DNA of 64,000 nt from Berberis thunbergii (lineage: Eukaryota; Streptophyta; Magnoliopsida; Ranunculales; Berberidaceae): NCBI GenBank assembly GCA_003290165.1, contig QNQO01000542.1, positions 248,001-312,000 on the forward strand, written 5' to 3'. Positions 31,948-43,599 of this stretch are shown piece after piece (position 1 is the first letter of the stretch; each line of letters starts with the position of its first letter). The notes under the pieces are model-generated. The model was not told the DNA's origin. It did not search any database and saw only the letters and a program-made list of their open reading frames with translations. Position numbers and translations under genes: made by a program.

Positions 31948-33929
31948 ATTTACAGCTTATAATCAGCAGCCCCATTCAGAAGCTCATTCAGAACTTCTCA
32001 CTCCAGTTGGCTTCTAAGCACTTAAAAAAACAAGGGAGTTATTACGTGTACTCGACTATTTGGCTCGATGCCCCAACTTTATATTTTAGATTTAGCTTTT
32101 AAAAATTGCTTAGTATATCCAACCAAATTTTGTTAATGTTAAATCGTACGAATTACGTTACTCGTATTGTTGATTGGGGACTTTGTATAAAGGATTCCTA
32201 ATGTAAATATTTAGATGTCGATTTTTTTTAGGTTTTGAATGCAATTTTTTTGGAATTTGATATAATAGTTGCAACAATTTTGAAATTTATGTATTGATTT
32301 ATATTTTTTATTTTTTATTTTTAATACATATTGGTGTTGTCAGCCCTGTATGGTTAATAAACACATTGAATTTAACGAATGCACAATTGAATTTTAGTTT
32401 TTTTGTTTACAGATGATGGTTACTATTGTTTTTTCATTCAATAGCCAAACACTCCTAAACGAGAAAATTTCACACCAAATGATTTTAATTATTACAAAAA
32501 ATGATAGTCGGTGTTATATACATTAAATTTGTATAACAAAGTTAAAACAACCCAAACTACCGGTGCAACAAAGACTTGGTGCAACCGAGCCAAATAGCCG
32601 GGTACACGTAGCAACTCTAAAACACAAATGCCACCTTAATGTTGACTACTGAGTACTCGGTGCTGGGTGCTGGAAAAAGAAAAAACACCCCCTAAGTCTC
32701 CTATTTTGTTATATAGATTTTTCAAAGGGCAATTAAGACAACGTTTGCTTCACAGAAAGCTAATAACTTTCCTAAAATTGTAATACCGGTTGTTTGGTAA
32801 TCATTTTAATTGAAATCAATTTTCAAACTCTTCCAATTTAAGAATTTTTGCAAATTGAATTTAGTGGGTTGCCTAAAAATCTCACTTGTTTTATTTATTT
32901 GTTTGTTTATTTATCAAAGAAGAAGAAGTTCACTGGAGGGAAGGGGAGCAATAGAGAAAGCCTAAACACATACGATCATGGAAGATCCCCATTTTACTTA
33001 TGGATAGACTTTTACTTATTTCTAAGTAAATAACTTATTTTACTGTTGGAGTTCATACCAAGGAACCTTTCCCCTACTTTTTTTAATCCATTAACCCTCT
33101 CACCCTAGATGCCACCGGCAGGTTTGAACTCTGAACATGTGATTTCAGCCGCCTCAGACCTACCGCTGAGTTGATATCCTATTGACCCCTATTTTTCTCT
33201 TATCAGCTTGAACTTGTGCATGTTCTTTGAAATTGGCCAAGAATTTGACCAGGGAACTAACAAGGTTAAGATTTTACCCACATACACATGTAGAATCTAA
33301 TTGGAGCAAACATATTTTATTTTCGATTTTAAATATTCGCGTCCCTATCTAAAATTTGATTTCTCATTAGAGATTCTAACGAGTTATATACGTTATTTAT
33401 GCGATATCCATCGTATTAAAATCTCTAGAGGCTTTCTAAACCCTTAGAAAGGTTAGCATGAGACAATCAAGCATTTGCTTAATTAATAAAGAACATTATA
33501 TGCTAAAAATACTCCTCAACAATAGAGACTACTACCCACTCCAAACTTGCATGAAAAAATCAAGCATTTGCTCAATGTTGTTCATTTCCTTTAAGTAATC
33601 ATTGTACCTTCAAATTGACAGTCCGAAAGGAGTTTGCTGAGAGCCTGAGAACAGTTCAAGTAACCCTTTTTTTTTTGGGTCATTCTTGTAGAATTTGAAA
33701 CTTCAGTTTTGCTAAGTAGCCAGGTCAGTTAACCATTTTTTTGCTAGGGTTGGACCTTTTTACAATTACCCTTCTCTTTAAAACACAACCACAAACATCA
33801 TTTATAGAAAGGATAAAATTGTAAAAATGCCCAACTCTAACAAAAAAATGACTAGCTAGCCGGGGGTACTTAGAAGTTTTGTTGAAATTTACTTTCATTT
33901 TAATTCACCAAGAAAAAAATTATAAAAAG
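31948..33929. other. A+T-rich intergenic DNA
   Basis: No gene recognised. It contains one tRNA-like repeat (33118-33174). An ORF at 32848-33033 has no family. Confidence 0.4.
33118..33174 (-). repeat. tRNA-derived SINE-like head
   Basis: On the - strand an A-box-like CAACTCAGCGGTAGGTC (33174-33158) is followed 25 bases later by a B-box-like GAGTTCAAACCTGCC (33132-33118), the spacing of an internal RNA polymerase III promoter. Further along the - strand is an A-rich stretch (about 33082-33070). It does not fold as a complete tRNA, so it is called SINE-like. Confidence 0.5.
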
Positions 33930-34460
33930 TAGGGGTGGGCAATGTCGGTTCGGTTCGGTTTTGAGCCCCAAATCGATTTCGAACCGATTTAATTCGGTTT
34001 GTCCAAAACCCAAACCGAAACCGAATTTTGTATTTGTAAACCGATGAATTCGGTTGAACCGAATTTCGGATCGGTTCGGTTCGGTTGGACCGAAATTTCA
34101 GGCTTAAGCATTTGAAAAACTTTCATTAAAACATATCCAATTTTTTTACAGGTCCAATTTTTTTATAGACTCAATTTTTAGCCCAAAATTGAAAACTTTG
34201 AGAGAATGGGGTGATTTAGTGCAACAGGGTATATTGCAATGCATTTGTTGCACTAATCAAGTATTGACACCTACTTTTTATTTAGTTATTTATATATATT
34301 TAATTAATCGGTCGGTTCGGTTATCAATCGGTCGGTTCAAAACCGCAAACCGATTTTGAACCGTTTATAATCGGTTCGGTTCGGTTTAAATTATTTTCTC
34401 TCTACTCATATTTCGGTTCGGTCGGTTAACCGAATTTAAATCGATTTTTGCCCACCCCTA
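33930..34460. mobile_element. hAT-type MITE, 531 bp (CGGTTCGGTT words)
   Basis: Ends TAGGGGTGGGCAATGTCGG and TTTTTGCCCACCCCTA; flanks ATAAAAAG (33922-33929) and ATAAAAGA (34461-34468) are near-identical. Both subterminal regions consist of CGGTTCGGTT/AACCGAA words. It is a sister copy of the element at 43781-44289. Confidence 0.85.
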
Positions 34461-35860
34461 ATAAAAGAAAAGTAAATGAATGTTAAAGATAGAGACTTGT
34501 AACCAACAAAAATTTCAGAGAGCCAGGCCCCTAGCGCCAGGGGGCTCTCTATCTAGAATGATGGAGGGTATTGAAACTTCCTGGCGCAGGCCTAACGCGT
34601 ATGACCTAACTCACTGTATAACCAAAGAGAAACAGAGGTGGTGACAATTAATGGTTTGTGGATGTAGTTGTTAACTGTATCTATATAAAAAAATAACATT
34701 AATGATAGCAATAAATAAATAAATAAGAATAATTTTAGTGTGCTTTTTTTAGGATTAAAATTTAGCATCATGGTACCGCGCTTTCTTTGGGGACCTTATC
34801 CGTTTGTGAAATAATTCAGGTACCTGAATGATGGAATTAAAAATTCTATGGGAAATACAGATGGGGTCGTCCTGGTTGATCGCCTACCTCATCTGTTTTC
34901 TTTAAAAGTTGTCAAAACGAAAGAGAAATTAAACTACCTGTATAGCATGTGCAGAACATGCACCTTAAACAACCGGCCGGCTATTTTAAGGTGTTGTAGA
35001 TGTCATTACTTCAATTCAATAACAATGTACCCTTCCCCGTGTTTGCATTTCTGTGGACCATATACAACACAACCTATCGAACACTGGTATTGACTCTGTA
35101 ATAATAAAGATCGGTAGAGGTAAGTCACTTTCCCTCAACCATGGCCTGCCTGACAGGTTGAGATTTTATAGGGATTTTACATTAGGTCAACGATAATAAT
35201 AGAGCACAACAGGGGCTGCCTGCCTCGGTCTTCAGATTCAATGCCAAACCGTCGAATTTGAATTCACCCATCTAAAGAAAAGAAGTCCTTTTTTCTGGCC
35301 ATGAAATGTCACAAGGAAGCGGGAATACAATTGTCAAAATCAGACATTTGGTATCAAGAGCCTTGCTTTGTCTAATGAAAACGAGACTGCAGACAAATAC
35401 ACATAAAACACCGAAGCTACAGGAAGATACAAATGTTTACTGTTTCATTGCATCAACATCTCTCACTTACTCCAAGTTTTGAGTCAAACCAATACAGCTT
35501 CTGTTCAGGGTGTTAAAATCAAATTCCATTACTTCTGAGTATCACTTGGTGTAATAACTTAGAAGAAAGCTTTCAATAATGAATGACTAGGCACTGTTGA
35601 TTAGTTTCTCTACTCAGGCTCAAACAAAATTTTGCAAATAAACATTGCCATTTCATGTAAAAAGTGAAAATACAGCAGATGCTAATTACATATGCTTCCA
35701 CTAGAAAATTAAAAATGAAAGAAATAAATAACCATATAATCAAATAAATTAGGGGAAGAAAACATATGAGGGGGCATAAGCTGCATTCTACACGAGCGAT
35801 TTTGAGATATGAGATGATGCTTTTTCTATTCCAGGGGGAAGCTGAGTATTGAGATGCACA
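34461..35860. other. Intergenic DNA downstream of FATB
   Basis: Includes a short hairpin (34517-34550) and the presumed FATB 3' UTR (below 35860). The stretch at 35640-35860 resembles the region downstream of the FATB pseudogene (49660-49865), supporting duplication of the whole gene. An ORF at 34848-35093 is not recognised. Confidence 0.5.
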
Positions 35861-38800
35861 TTATGTGCTCTCTGCCGGAATCTGGCCCAGGATTCCATAA
35901 CTGTTGGAGAATTTGGGCCTCCATTTTGTTCTTCCCCTCACAATCTCAGGTCCGCTTTCAAGGCGGAGCATGTGATTGCACACAACCCCCCCAGCCTCAA
36001 CTGGGTCCTCATCACCGCCAACAGAAGTCAGCGACTGCAGTACGCTGTCCCTTCCGCATTCCTTCCTGTACTCCAGAGTCAAGCTGCAAAGCTCACGGTT
36101 CTCCAAAATTGAGAGAGGAGCACTCTGAAACAAAACACATTCTTTTCGTTAATAAAAAATTCAGAGAACAGGATACTTTGCACTACTGCTCTAAAGCTAA
36201 TCTCCAAATACATACAGTGAAACAAAACCAGATACAGAAATGGAGCACAAAAAGTACTCATCTCTGTGATAAAATTAATTCTTTTATCGTGTTGTATTAC
36301 AAGTTATGGCTGTAGAGATCTCATACAGGTATAGAAGGTCAAATTTAATAGCTCATTATAAACAAATGGTTTAGGTTTACTAGAAATTATTACCCTAGAG
36401 AAAAACAGCTAATCCCTAGTTTGTTTCTACAAGACTGTTATCAACTTTTCACATGCTTGATAAATGTAAGAGCAAGCAGCTTTATGGAATATATACCTCA
36501 AGAATCCAGCCAATGTATTTAACATTGTTCACATGCTGGTTGACATCCAGATCATTCCATCGAGGCTGCAAGTTCATGTACACAATGTCAGAAACACGAA
36601 CATGAAATAATAGAATATAAAAATACAGCTTCAGCATGGACTTACGGTTAACCCCGAACGGACATAATCTGCTGTTTTCTCATCGAGCTTCAGCAGTTTC
36701 CGATTATCCTCATCCACGACAGGAGCAACGTCCATAAAATAGGGCTCTATCTCTCCTCTAACTTCATCTGGTATTTTGGATAATCTCCTCGTTTTTTTAT
36801 TCATCATGACCCACACACTGCACAAAATCAGTAAGAATCAATACAACTCCAACCTTGGAAAAACTGTCTGATTTCACAACCAGACTATAACAAGGAACTT
36901 TGATTCAGTAAGTTGACAGAGTGGCTCTAACCTGGAAGCCCGTGCAAGGGTTTCACCCGTGTTACTGTCATGAACAAGCCAATCACGGCACATACCATTC
37001 TTTCCAGATGCACCGATGTAGGTATCTACTTGAACAACATCACCCCTGCCAACAAGAATGAAGCAACCATCCATGAGAGGTTCTTATTGAGAAATGCAAT
37101 TATTCAGATAAAGCATTACTGACAAGCCCACAAATAGACATATAAGCATAATCAATTTGTAAGAAGTCCAAGTGTAATTATTAAGAATACATGGAATAAA
37201 GTGTAAAGGGGTATTCAAAAACATATTCTGCAACATTCAAGCTCAGGACATGCCCAAATAAACTGGTTGTAGCTAAAAGATATCTTCAAAGTTACTTGAT
37301 CTGACTTCTTGGGTGATGAACAATGAAGTGCTTTGATTCAATTTTCTTTTCCCCCCTCTGTCTCGAAGGTAGAAGGTTTGATCGATATCCACTAAGCAAA
37401 ACATTGCAGTGTACAGATCCCTCCTACAGTGATAAAGGAGATTACCACAGTCAGATAGGATGAGGCTCACCCATTCAAGCTATAATCTCTCTTGTGGATG
37501 CCCAATTCCAAAGAGTGAAAACATCTCCATACACAGCTTCCTCTACTCTATAGCTATCTCTTGAAAGACTGTGAGATGACGGACTAACAGATAGCAAAGG
37601 AATCCATGTTCCACACAAGTTCCCAAGCACCTCTATAAAAGGATTATTTTTTTCACCTTTTGCATACCCCAATCAAACTAAAATCCGATAAAATCCCAAA
37701 GCGTCATAGGAGATGTTCACAATACAGATACCTAGAACCTCTACAAATACTTTGGACCATATGAACTTGGCTAGACCCACCACCATACGCTAGCAGATAT
37801 TCTCATGTGAAATAAGGTATTGATAAATAACTGAATAGGAGTGTGACTATTGATGCCAATTAGTTCAGAATTTCACAGACAGGTCTGATAAAAGTGAGAA
37901 GACAGCATGCAATACATTTCTAACTCTTTTTCTTTTTATTCCAATTAAAATCAATTTAAGATTGAAAATCTAGAATAGATAGTAGTTTCCTCACAAATTT
38001 TCAAAAAGCAGTAGAAACTTCATGGAGTTAACAAAAAAAAGTGTAGTCAAAACTTTCAAATAGGGTTCAATAAACAAATCAAAGTAAAAGAAACAGATAA
38101 TATCAGATAGCATGAACTAGCCGAAGAAGTGGCATACCAGGTAGGATAACGATCAACCAGAATATTCATCCTAGCAACCACCCAGATTAAGTCTCTTTTA
38201 CTCATCTCAGGCGTAGAACCAAAACCATCACCCATAAGCCCTACAATCTTGCAATGATTAAGAGCCGTTTCCTGACATGCCCAAAAATTCATAAGGAACC
38301 ATACTTATCATGGAAGAGTACGAGAAAGCAAAAGGCTGTCATACTGTGATGTGTATAACTTGGTAATTTCTCTATGATTCATTTTCCTTCATTTTATAAT
38401 TAAAGCACAATTTGATATGATATACAACATACTCAGAAAATCAAATCAGTAAAAGCAGGTAATAAGCTTTACCTGTAGATGATTCATTAACGATTCTATA
38501 GATGCTGTCCGATCAGCCCCTATCTCATACGACCTAATTGGAAAGTTCTGGCGGAAAACACGACCATCTTCAATAATCTTCCCTAAACCAAAAGGGTCCA
38601 CAAGCATGTCATCTCTTCTCGGCTTCCAATCAAGAAGTGTCCATTGTTTCTCAGCTGCCAAGAACATAGCAGTGATTGCAGTAAGAAGCACACTCCAATC
38701 AGGCAATTGGTTTATAAAAGTCCTTGGCGGCGGCGATGGGGCCTCATCCGCAGTCTTCAAACTTTCAGCCGAGCTAGGGAAAGTCACTGTGGTTCCATTA

Positions 38801-38973
38801 AGCTTCGTCGAGGCTTGTGCATTTGTCTTAACCTTCAAACCTCCAGAAGATGCAGGTTTTGAACAGCTAATCCCTCGGACATCCAAATTCTCTGCTCCCC
38901 CACCTCGTACAATCGAAGGCTTCGCTGATGAGGCAGTAGGAAAGAATGCAGAAGTGGCAGCAGTCGCAACCAT
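35861..38973 (-). CDS. FATB: Plastid palmitoyl-acyl carrier protein thioesterase FATB, six coding exons
   Basis: Exons: 38973-38473, 38271-38138, 37045-36932, 36817-36646, 36565-36497, 36124-35861, all with GT-AG introns and consistent phases. The product is 417 residues, normal for the family. FATB hydrolyses acyl-ACP (mainly 16:0) in plastids, releasing free fatty acids for export. Residues 1-85 or so are a Ser/Ala-rich transit peptide. A hydrophobic anchor follows (LPDWSVLLTAITAMFLAA, 90-107). The first hotdog domain includes FPIRSYEIGADRTASIESL and the second includes the active-site strand DLDVNQHVNNVKYIGW, giving Asp314, Asn316 and His318, with Glu352/Cys353 in EYRKECGRDS. All residues usually discussed as catalytic are present. 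An untranslated first exon and intron precede the ATG. It is the working partner of the degraded copy at 49866-62345. Confidence 0.95.
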
Positions 38974-39610
38974 TGTGAACGACCTCTCTCACTCGCACAA
39001 AACCCTAAGATCAGCTAAATCGTCTGCTGTTTAAATTTCACCCAAAATTCGTTACTGTCTTCAAAAATCACAATAAATGCATAACAACTGATTCACACTT
39101 TCTAACCACATGTTAAATAGAGCAACAAACCCATCTTAAAGTGATCGTCACCGACAAACCAAAATATGATGGACAGACAAAACAGCATTAAAGAAAGAAA
39201 CTCCCAATTTTCACTAAAAAAAAACAAAATTTTCACTCAAAATGCAGAAAAAACTTTTCTTCAGATCTATCTGTCCACCCAATACACCCAAAATTGAACA
39301 AATCCCCAAACTTGTGATGAAAACCTAAACACCAAAACCGATCTATTAGACATTATATTTTCACCTATGTGTCAATACACAACCATTTCATTTCACAATG
39401 ATGACGAGCGACATATTGACCTAAACCAACAAACACATTGAAATCAATCTCACAGAAGAACCTCTTTACCTGATGAGAGAGAGAAAGAAAAAGTTGACGA
39501 AGAAGAAGAAGAAGAAGAGAAGATCCGCTTGAAGGACAAAAAGCCCTCTCTCCACTATTTGAGCGGCGGAGCGATTATTGATTTCGTCAATTCGAACCAA
39601 GCGTCATTCG
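38974..39610 (-). promoter_or_regulatory. FATB 5' UTR with intron, and leader microsatellite
   Basis: A donor ATCAG|GTAAAG (exon end 39470) and an acceptor AACAGCAG|ACGATT (exon start 39023) define a 446-base intron in the leader, 49 bases before the ATG. The upstream exon begins somewhere near 39600 and contains GA/GAA-rich simple sequence (39476-39520). A leader intron at this place is known for FATB genes and often raises expression. The pseudogene keeps the same donor at 62290. No TATA box is asserted. Confidence 0.7.
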
Positions 39611-40210
39611 TCGTTCCTCTTCGTGTTGAAGACTTCGATTTTGCTTTCTAGGGTTTCGTGTGTTGTCGATCGATCGATCAAACACAAAACACAGAGAGAA
39701 GAGACGTCTAAAGGTCCAGCGGGTTTATGGGTGCTTTGTGTTGGTGAATATATTCGTTTCGAGAGACTTCCTTTTTATACTACGCCACCTGTCCTCCCGA
39801 TTACCGCGTTCAAGCTCTAGATTTCGGACGTTACTGTGTTACAATGACTTTACTACCCTTACAAGATTCTCATATTTACTTTTGACATTTAATGGGGTTA
39901 TGGACTCGTGTATCGTCGGAGAGCTTTATCGGTCACCTACTAGGCTACTAGTTAATTCAGCTATCCACACATGGTGGGTCAAACTTTGAATCATCTTCCA
40001 AACGTATTATTGGCATTTGCCCTGGCAATGGCCGTATTTGGATTGGAGGTAGCTTTCATATTTTAGGGTTACATAAATATGTTGCGTGGTGGTGAAGATT
40101 TCGTAAATTGAGGATGTACCTGGCTTATTAGCACAATACAAGAGAAAAAAAATCAAATAAAAATTAGGGTTTATAAACAGTAAAGAGATGAGGCAAGATA
40201 CACTTACATC
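39611..40210. other. Region upstream of FATB
   Basis: Presumed FATB promoter and spacer. Nothing else is recognised; the + strand ORFs at 39578-39989 overlap the leader of FATB and have no family resemblance. Confidence 0.4.
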
Positions 40211-40844
40211 TAGGGGAGTGCATCCCAACTCGCAGTCACAATCTCGTTCCATCCCATCCTGTCCTTTTTTGGGTTTTATTAAGATTGATCAATTCCATTT
40301 CGCTCTCGTCTCTTCCCAATCTAGAGTGGGATGGAGATTTTCAATCTCGTCTCAAAATAATTTTTTAAAATAATTTTAATATCATCTTATGTTAAATGAT
40401 AAATAAATTTTAGCATGCATTATGGTTGATCAAAGTTGGTAAGCATAAGTCATCATAGCAATGATACAAATATGCAAAGAAGATACTTTGACCAATAACT
40501 CATTATTTTACAGATTTTTCTTTGGCACTTGTAGATTTATACTGTCCAACTACCTTAGTTCATTGGAAAAAAAAAAATTAAGTTTTATTAGCTCATCCTA
40601 TTCTCGACAAAACATGGAAAAAAAACTCTGAAATTATTAATGCCCGCATCTTTACAATAATAATCCATGAAAGCATGGGCAATTGATGAAAATGCCAAGG
40701 AAGCTCCTAAGATAATATATGTTCATCCCATCCCGAACCCATTTGGGATGGGACGAGGTCAGGATGAGGTCTATCACATCCTAATCCCGAATGAACGGAA
40801 TGGATTAGGGATGAAATCCATCTCGTCCCGCACCCACCCCCTTA
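40211..40844. mobile_element. hAT-type MITE, 634 bp (ATCCCATCC words)
   Basis: Ends TAGGGGAGTGCATCCC and CACCCACCCCCTTA with flanks CTTACATC (40203-40210) and CTTACATT (40845-40852). Subterminal words of the GGGATGGGA/CATCCCATCC type place it in the same family as 30336-30855, more diverged. Confidence 0.75.
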
Positions 40845-42640
40845 CTTACATTTGGAAGTTCGGGAACAGTGACCTCCTCACTTGCTTTACTCGTTTTCCT
40901 CCATAAAAATTTGTAAAGAGAACTTCATAGAGTAAATTTTACCTTTATTCAACTCTCTAAACAATTACAACTCGAGTTTATTTATAGATCAAAATAAGAA
41001 TCCTAAAACGAAATTCAAATCCTACTCAAAAATAGAAAATACATAAATCCTAACCTAAGACAAATAGTATTAACTATTAAGCTTGCAAAATTATAAAACT
41101 TTCACAAACAACTCTTATTTTCTAAAATAACAAAACTTCAGTTATTTTATATCTCCTGCATCACCCTTCTTAATAAATGAAACACATAAATTTACTTATT
41201 TACTTTTTCTTCAAACACAAGTGCTCAATTTTATCATTGGAAGTTATTGGAAAGCTTGGTCTAATGAAACAATTTATTTTGAAATTTTTTTGTTTTTTTT
41301 TATATACTAATATGCAATACGAAAGTACTAGGATTTTGTTTTTTCTTTTCTCCCTCTTTTTTTCATCCTTCTCCCTTTTTTTTCATCTTGTATTGGAGTA
41401 AAAAGCCGGTTTGATCCCATATCCAAGTCATAACCAAACAACATGAGAGTTACATTTGTTTTCGCAGCTTTAAGGACTTTAAGGAATCGAATCGTATTGA
41501 TATAATGCTTTTGTAACTTAGTAATAAAATAACAATGTATATCGGCCAAATGTCCGATGATTTTGACAATATTCCTTCCTCAATAACTTGACCCAAATAA
41601 ACTTCTTATTCTTATCAGGAAATGCCATTTCAATCAAGATGCTTAAAGTAAGGCACATTTGAAGCATACTATAATCACCAAAATTAGACCTCATCCATTC
41701 ACAATACAAAGATGATCAGCTATTCAATCCAAACTCAATTGATATAATTTTGTCATTAAAATACAATTGATATGGTCCCAATGCCATCCATGACTCACTT
41801 TCTTTTGGTGGTGAAGATTTCAATAGGGTATTTTAGGGTCTATAAGAAAAGAGTTGTGGCTTTCATCACTTCACTTGGGAACAAAAATGGGGTCTTCAAT
41901 CTCCATACCTATTGCCCATATTTAACACTTAAAAGTGTGCATCTTATTATCTTTCTTTGATACCTTTCTTTACTCAACTAATCAAATGTCCATTTCATGT
42001 AAACTACTCACCATTTTACTTGTCCCCCTCATACTGAGAACCCCAAAAAATTATTTTATTATTTTTAGTTAGAGTTTGGTTGTCCCAACTGCTTCTTTCC
42101 ATCCATACTTAACTCATCAATTAATGGTTTTGGTGCCTTTCAAGAAAATAGTTCATCCAATCATCCCAACAATTGAAATGTAAATGAAATAAATAAATAC
42201 ATGATTGAACTCTTTGTAAATTTAGACAATTCTTTTTAACATGTTTGTATTTGTTTGCTACTACTAACACTCACCAAGGTCATTTTTCTTCAGCAAAAAG
42301 TATGACACTCAGTAAATTAGAATTCTGTAAGGTTCAAATTGAGGGCACTCCAATTTAATATTTGTCTAAACCTTCTTAATAAGGCATAAAATTAAGTTTA
42401 TAACATATTTTTTAAAGCTATGAGAGATTGCTTCTCTCGTGGACCAATAATAATAATTCTAAAAATCAATCGTGAACAGCCACACACCCAAACCAGCCTC
42501 TTAAGTCCATAGAAGTAAGTTTGCCATTTTGGCATAAATTAGCAGCTTTGGAATCAAACACCTCATGAGGTAGATGAAAATACCATTAGGGAGATCAGAT
42601 GCAATTTTATTGCACGTTTACAGAATGTGAAGTAAAGAGA
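40845..42640. other. A+T-rich intergenic DNA
   Basis: No gene, RNA or repeat recognised; ORFs at 41177-41401, 41549-41328 and 41772-41960 are low-complexity or lack family resemblance. Confidence 0.4.
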
Positions 42641-42649
42641 TGATTACAA

Positions 42650-43510
42650 TCATCAAAGTTACAAAAAGGATGGTGAAGAATGATTAAAATCATCTAACAG
42701 GAAGAACCCATTGATGGACAAAGGAAATCTTCCAAGTTTACAGCACTGCACTGCAGGAGGGACAAGCACTTTATCCTTCTACTTTTAACACAATTTTTTT
42801 TCAGGGTTGATCCAATACTTCATTTAATGAACAGCACATAAAGCTTCATGGTAGAGGACTTGGGCGCATAACATTGGGTGAGAGAAACATGAACTCACAA
42901 TTTTTTTGTAAGACATTTGAGAAAGAACAGCCCATCTCTCACCCATATCCCCCTATACGCATGTAATTATGTTAGTAGTAGTAGAATTTATCACTCTCAA
43001 CACCTAACTATTAAGACCATCCTTTTATGGCATCATGCCAACTCTACTGAACAACAAAAGATGTGGATGTTGTATATGCAATCAAGAGAGGGTTGGCTGC
43101 AAACCAAACAAATTCAAAATATGGTTATTATCCCTACTATCCAAAGGTCAAAACGATTGGGTGATCTCCAAGATATAGGTAATGCGTGTTTCATTTATAT
43201 GATTAGAAGTATGTCACTGTCCATCTATCTAACCTATCTATTTCCCTATGTTTGAGCACTGAACTCAAAGCCAAACCTAAACATATGCAACTATCTAATA
43301 AATTTTCACCAAAAAAAAAACCGCTCGAACAGTAATCCCCAACAAAACACATCTAACCATTTAAGTTTTTGGCAACAGCTATATGGCTAAGTTTTTGGCA
43401 ACAGCTATATGGCTAGTTTTGAAACTGGCATACATCCACCACCGATGACACAAACGTCAAATTACAAACAGTTGCTTTCCATCAGATCTTGTCTAACATG
43501 CACGTCAGTG
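42650..43510 (+). repeat. Direct repeat copy A of a 0.86 kb segment
   Basis: It matches 47222-48080 in the same direction with many substitutions and small indels. Shared words include CAGGGTTGATCC, GAAGCTTCATGGTAGA, ATGTTAGTAGTAGTAGAAT, AACAAATTCAAAATATGGTT and AGATATAGGTAATGCGTGTT. This copy has an internal 30 bp tandem doubling (AAGTTTTTGGCAACAGCTAT near 43360-43415). No coding function is recognised. Confidence 0.8.
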
Positions 43511-43599
43511 TAGCATATGCGCAATAAATGTACCCGTGTCTTAAAACTGTCACAAAATCTTTCTCCCACATCGATAATCTAATAGATATTTTTGGGGTA

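Noticed and set aside
35849..36315. + strand ORFs over the last FATB exon, including one of 153 codons
   Set aside because: Antisense to exon 6 and its flank; FATB on the - strand is unambiguous.
38606..39034. 142-codon + strand ORF
   Set aside because: Antisense shadow of FATB exon 1.
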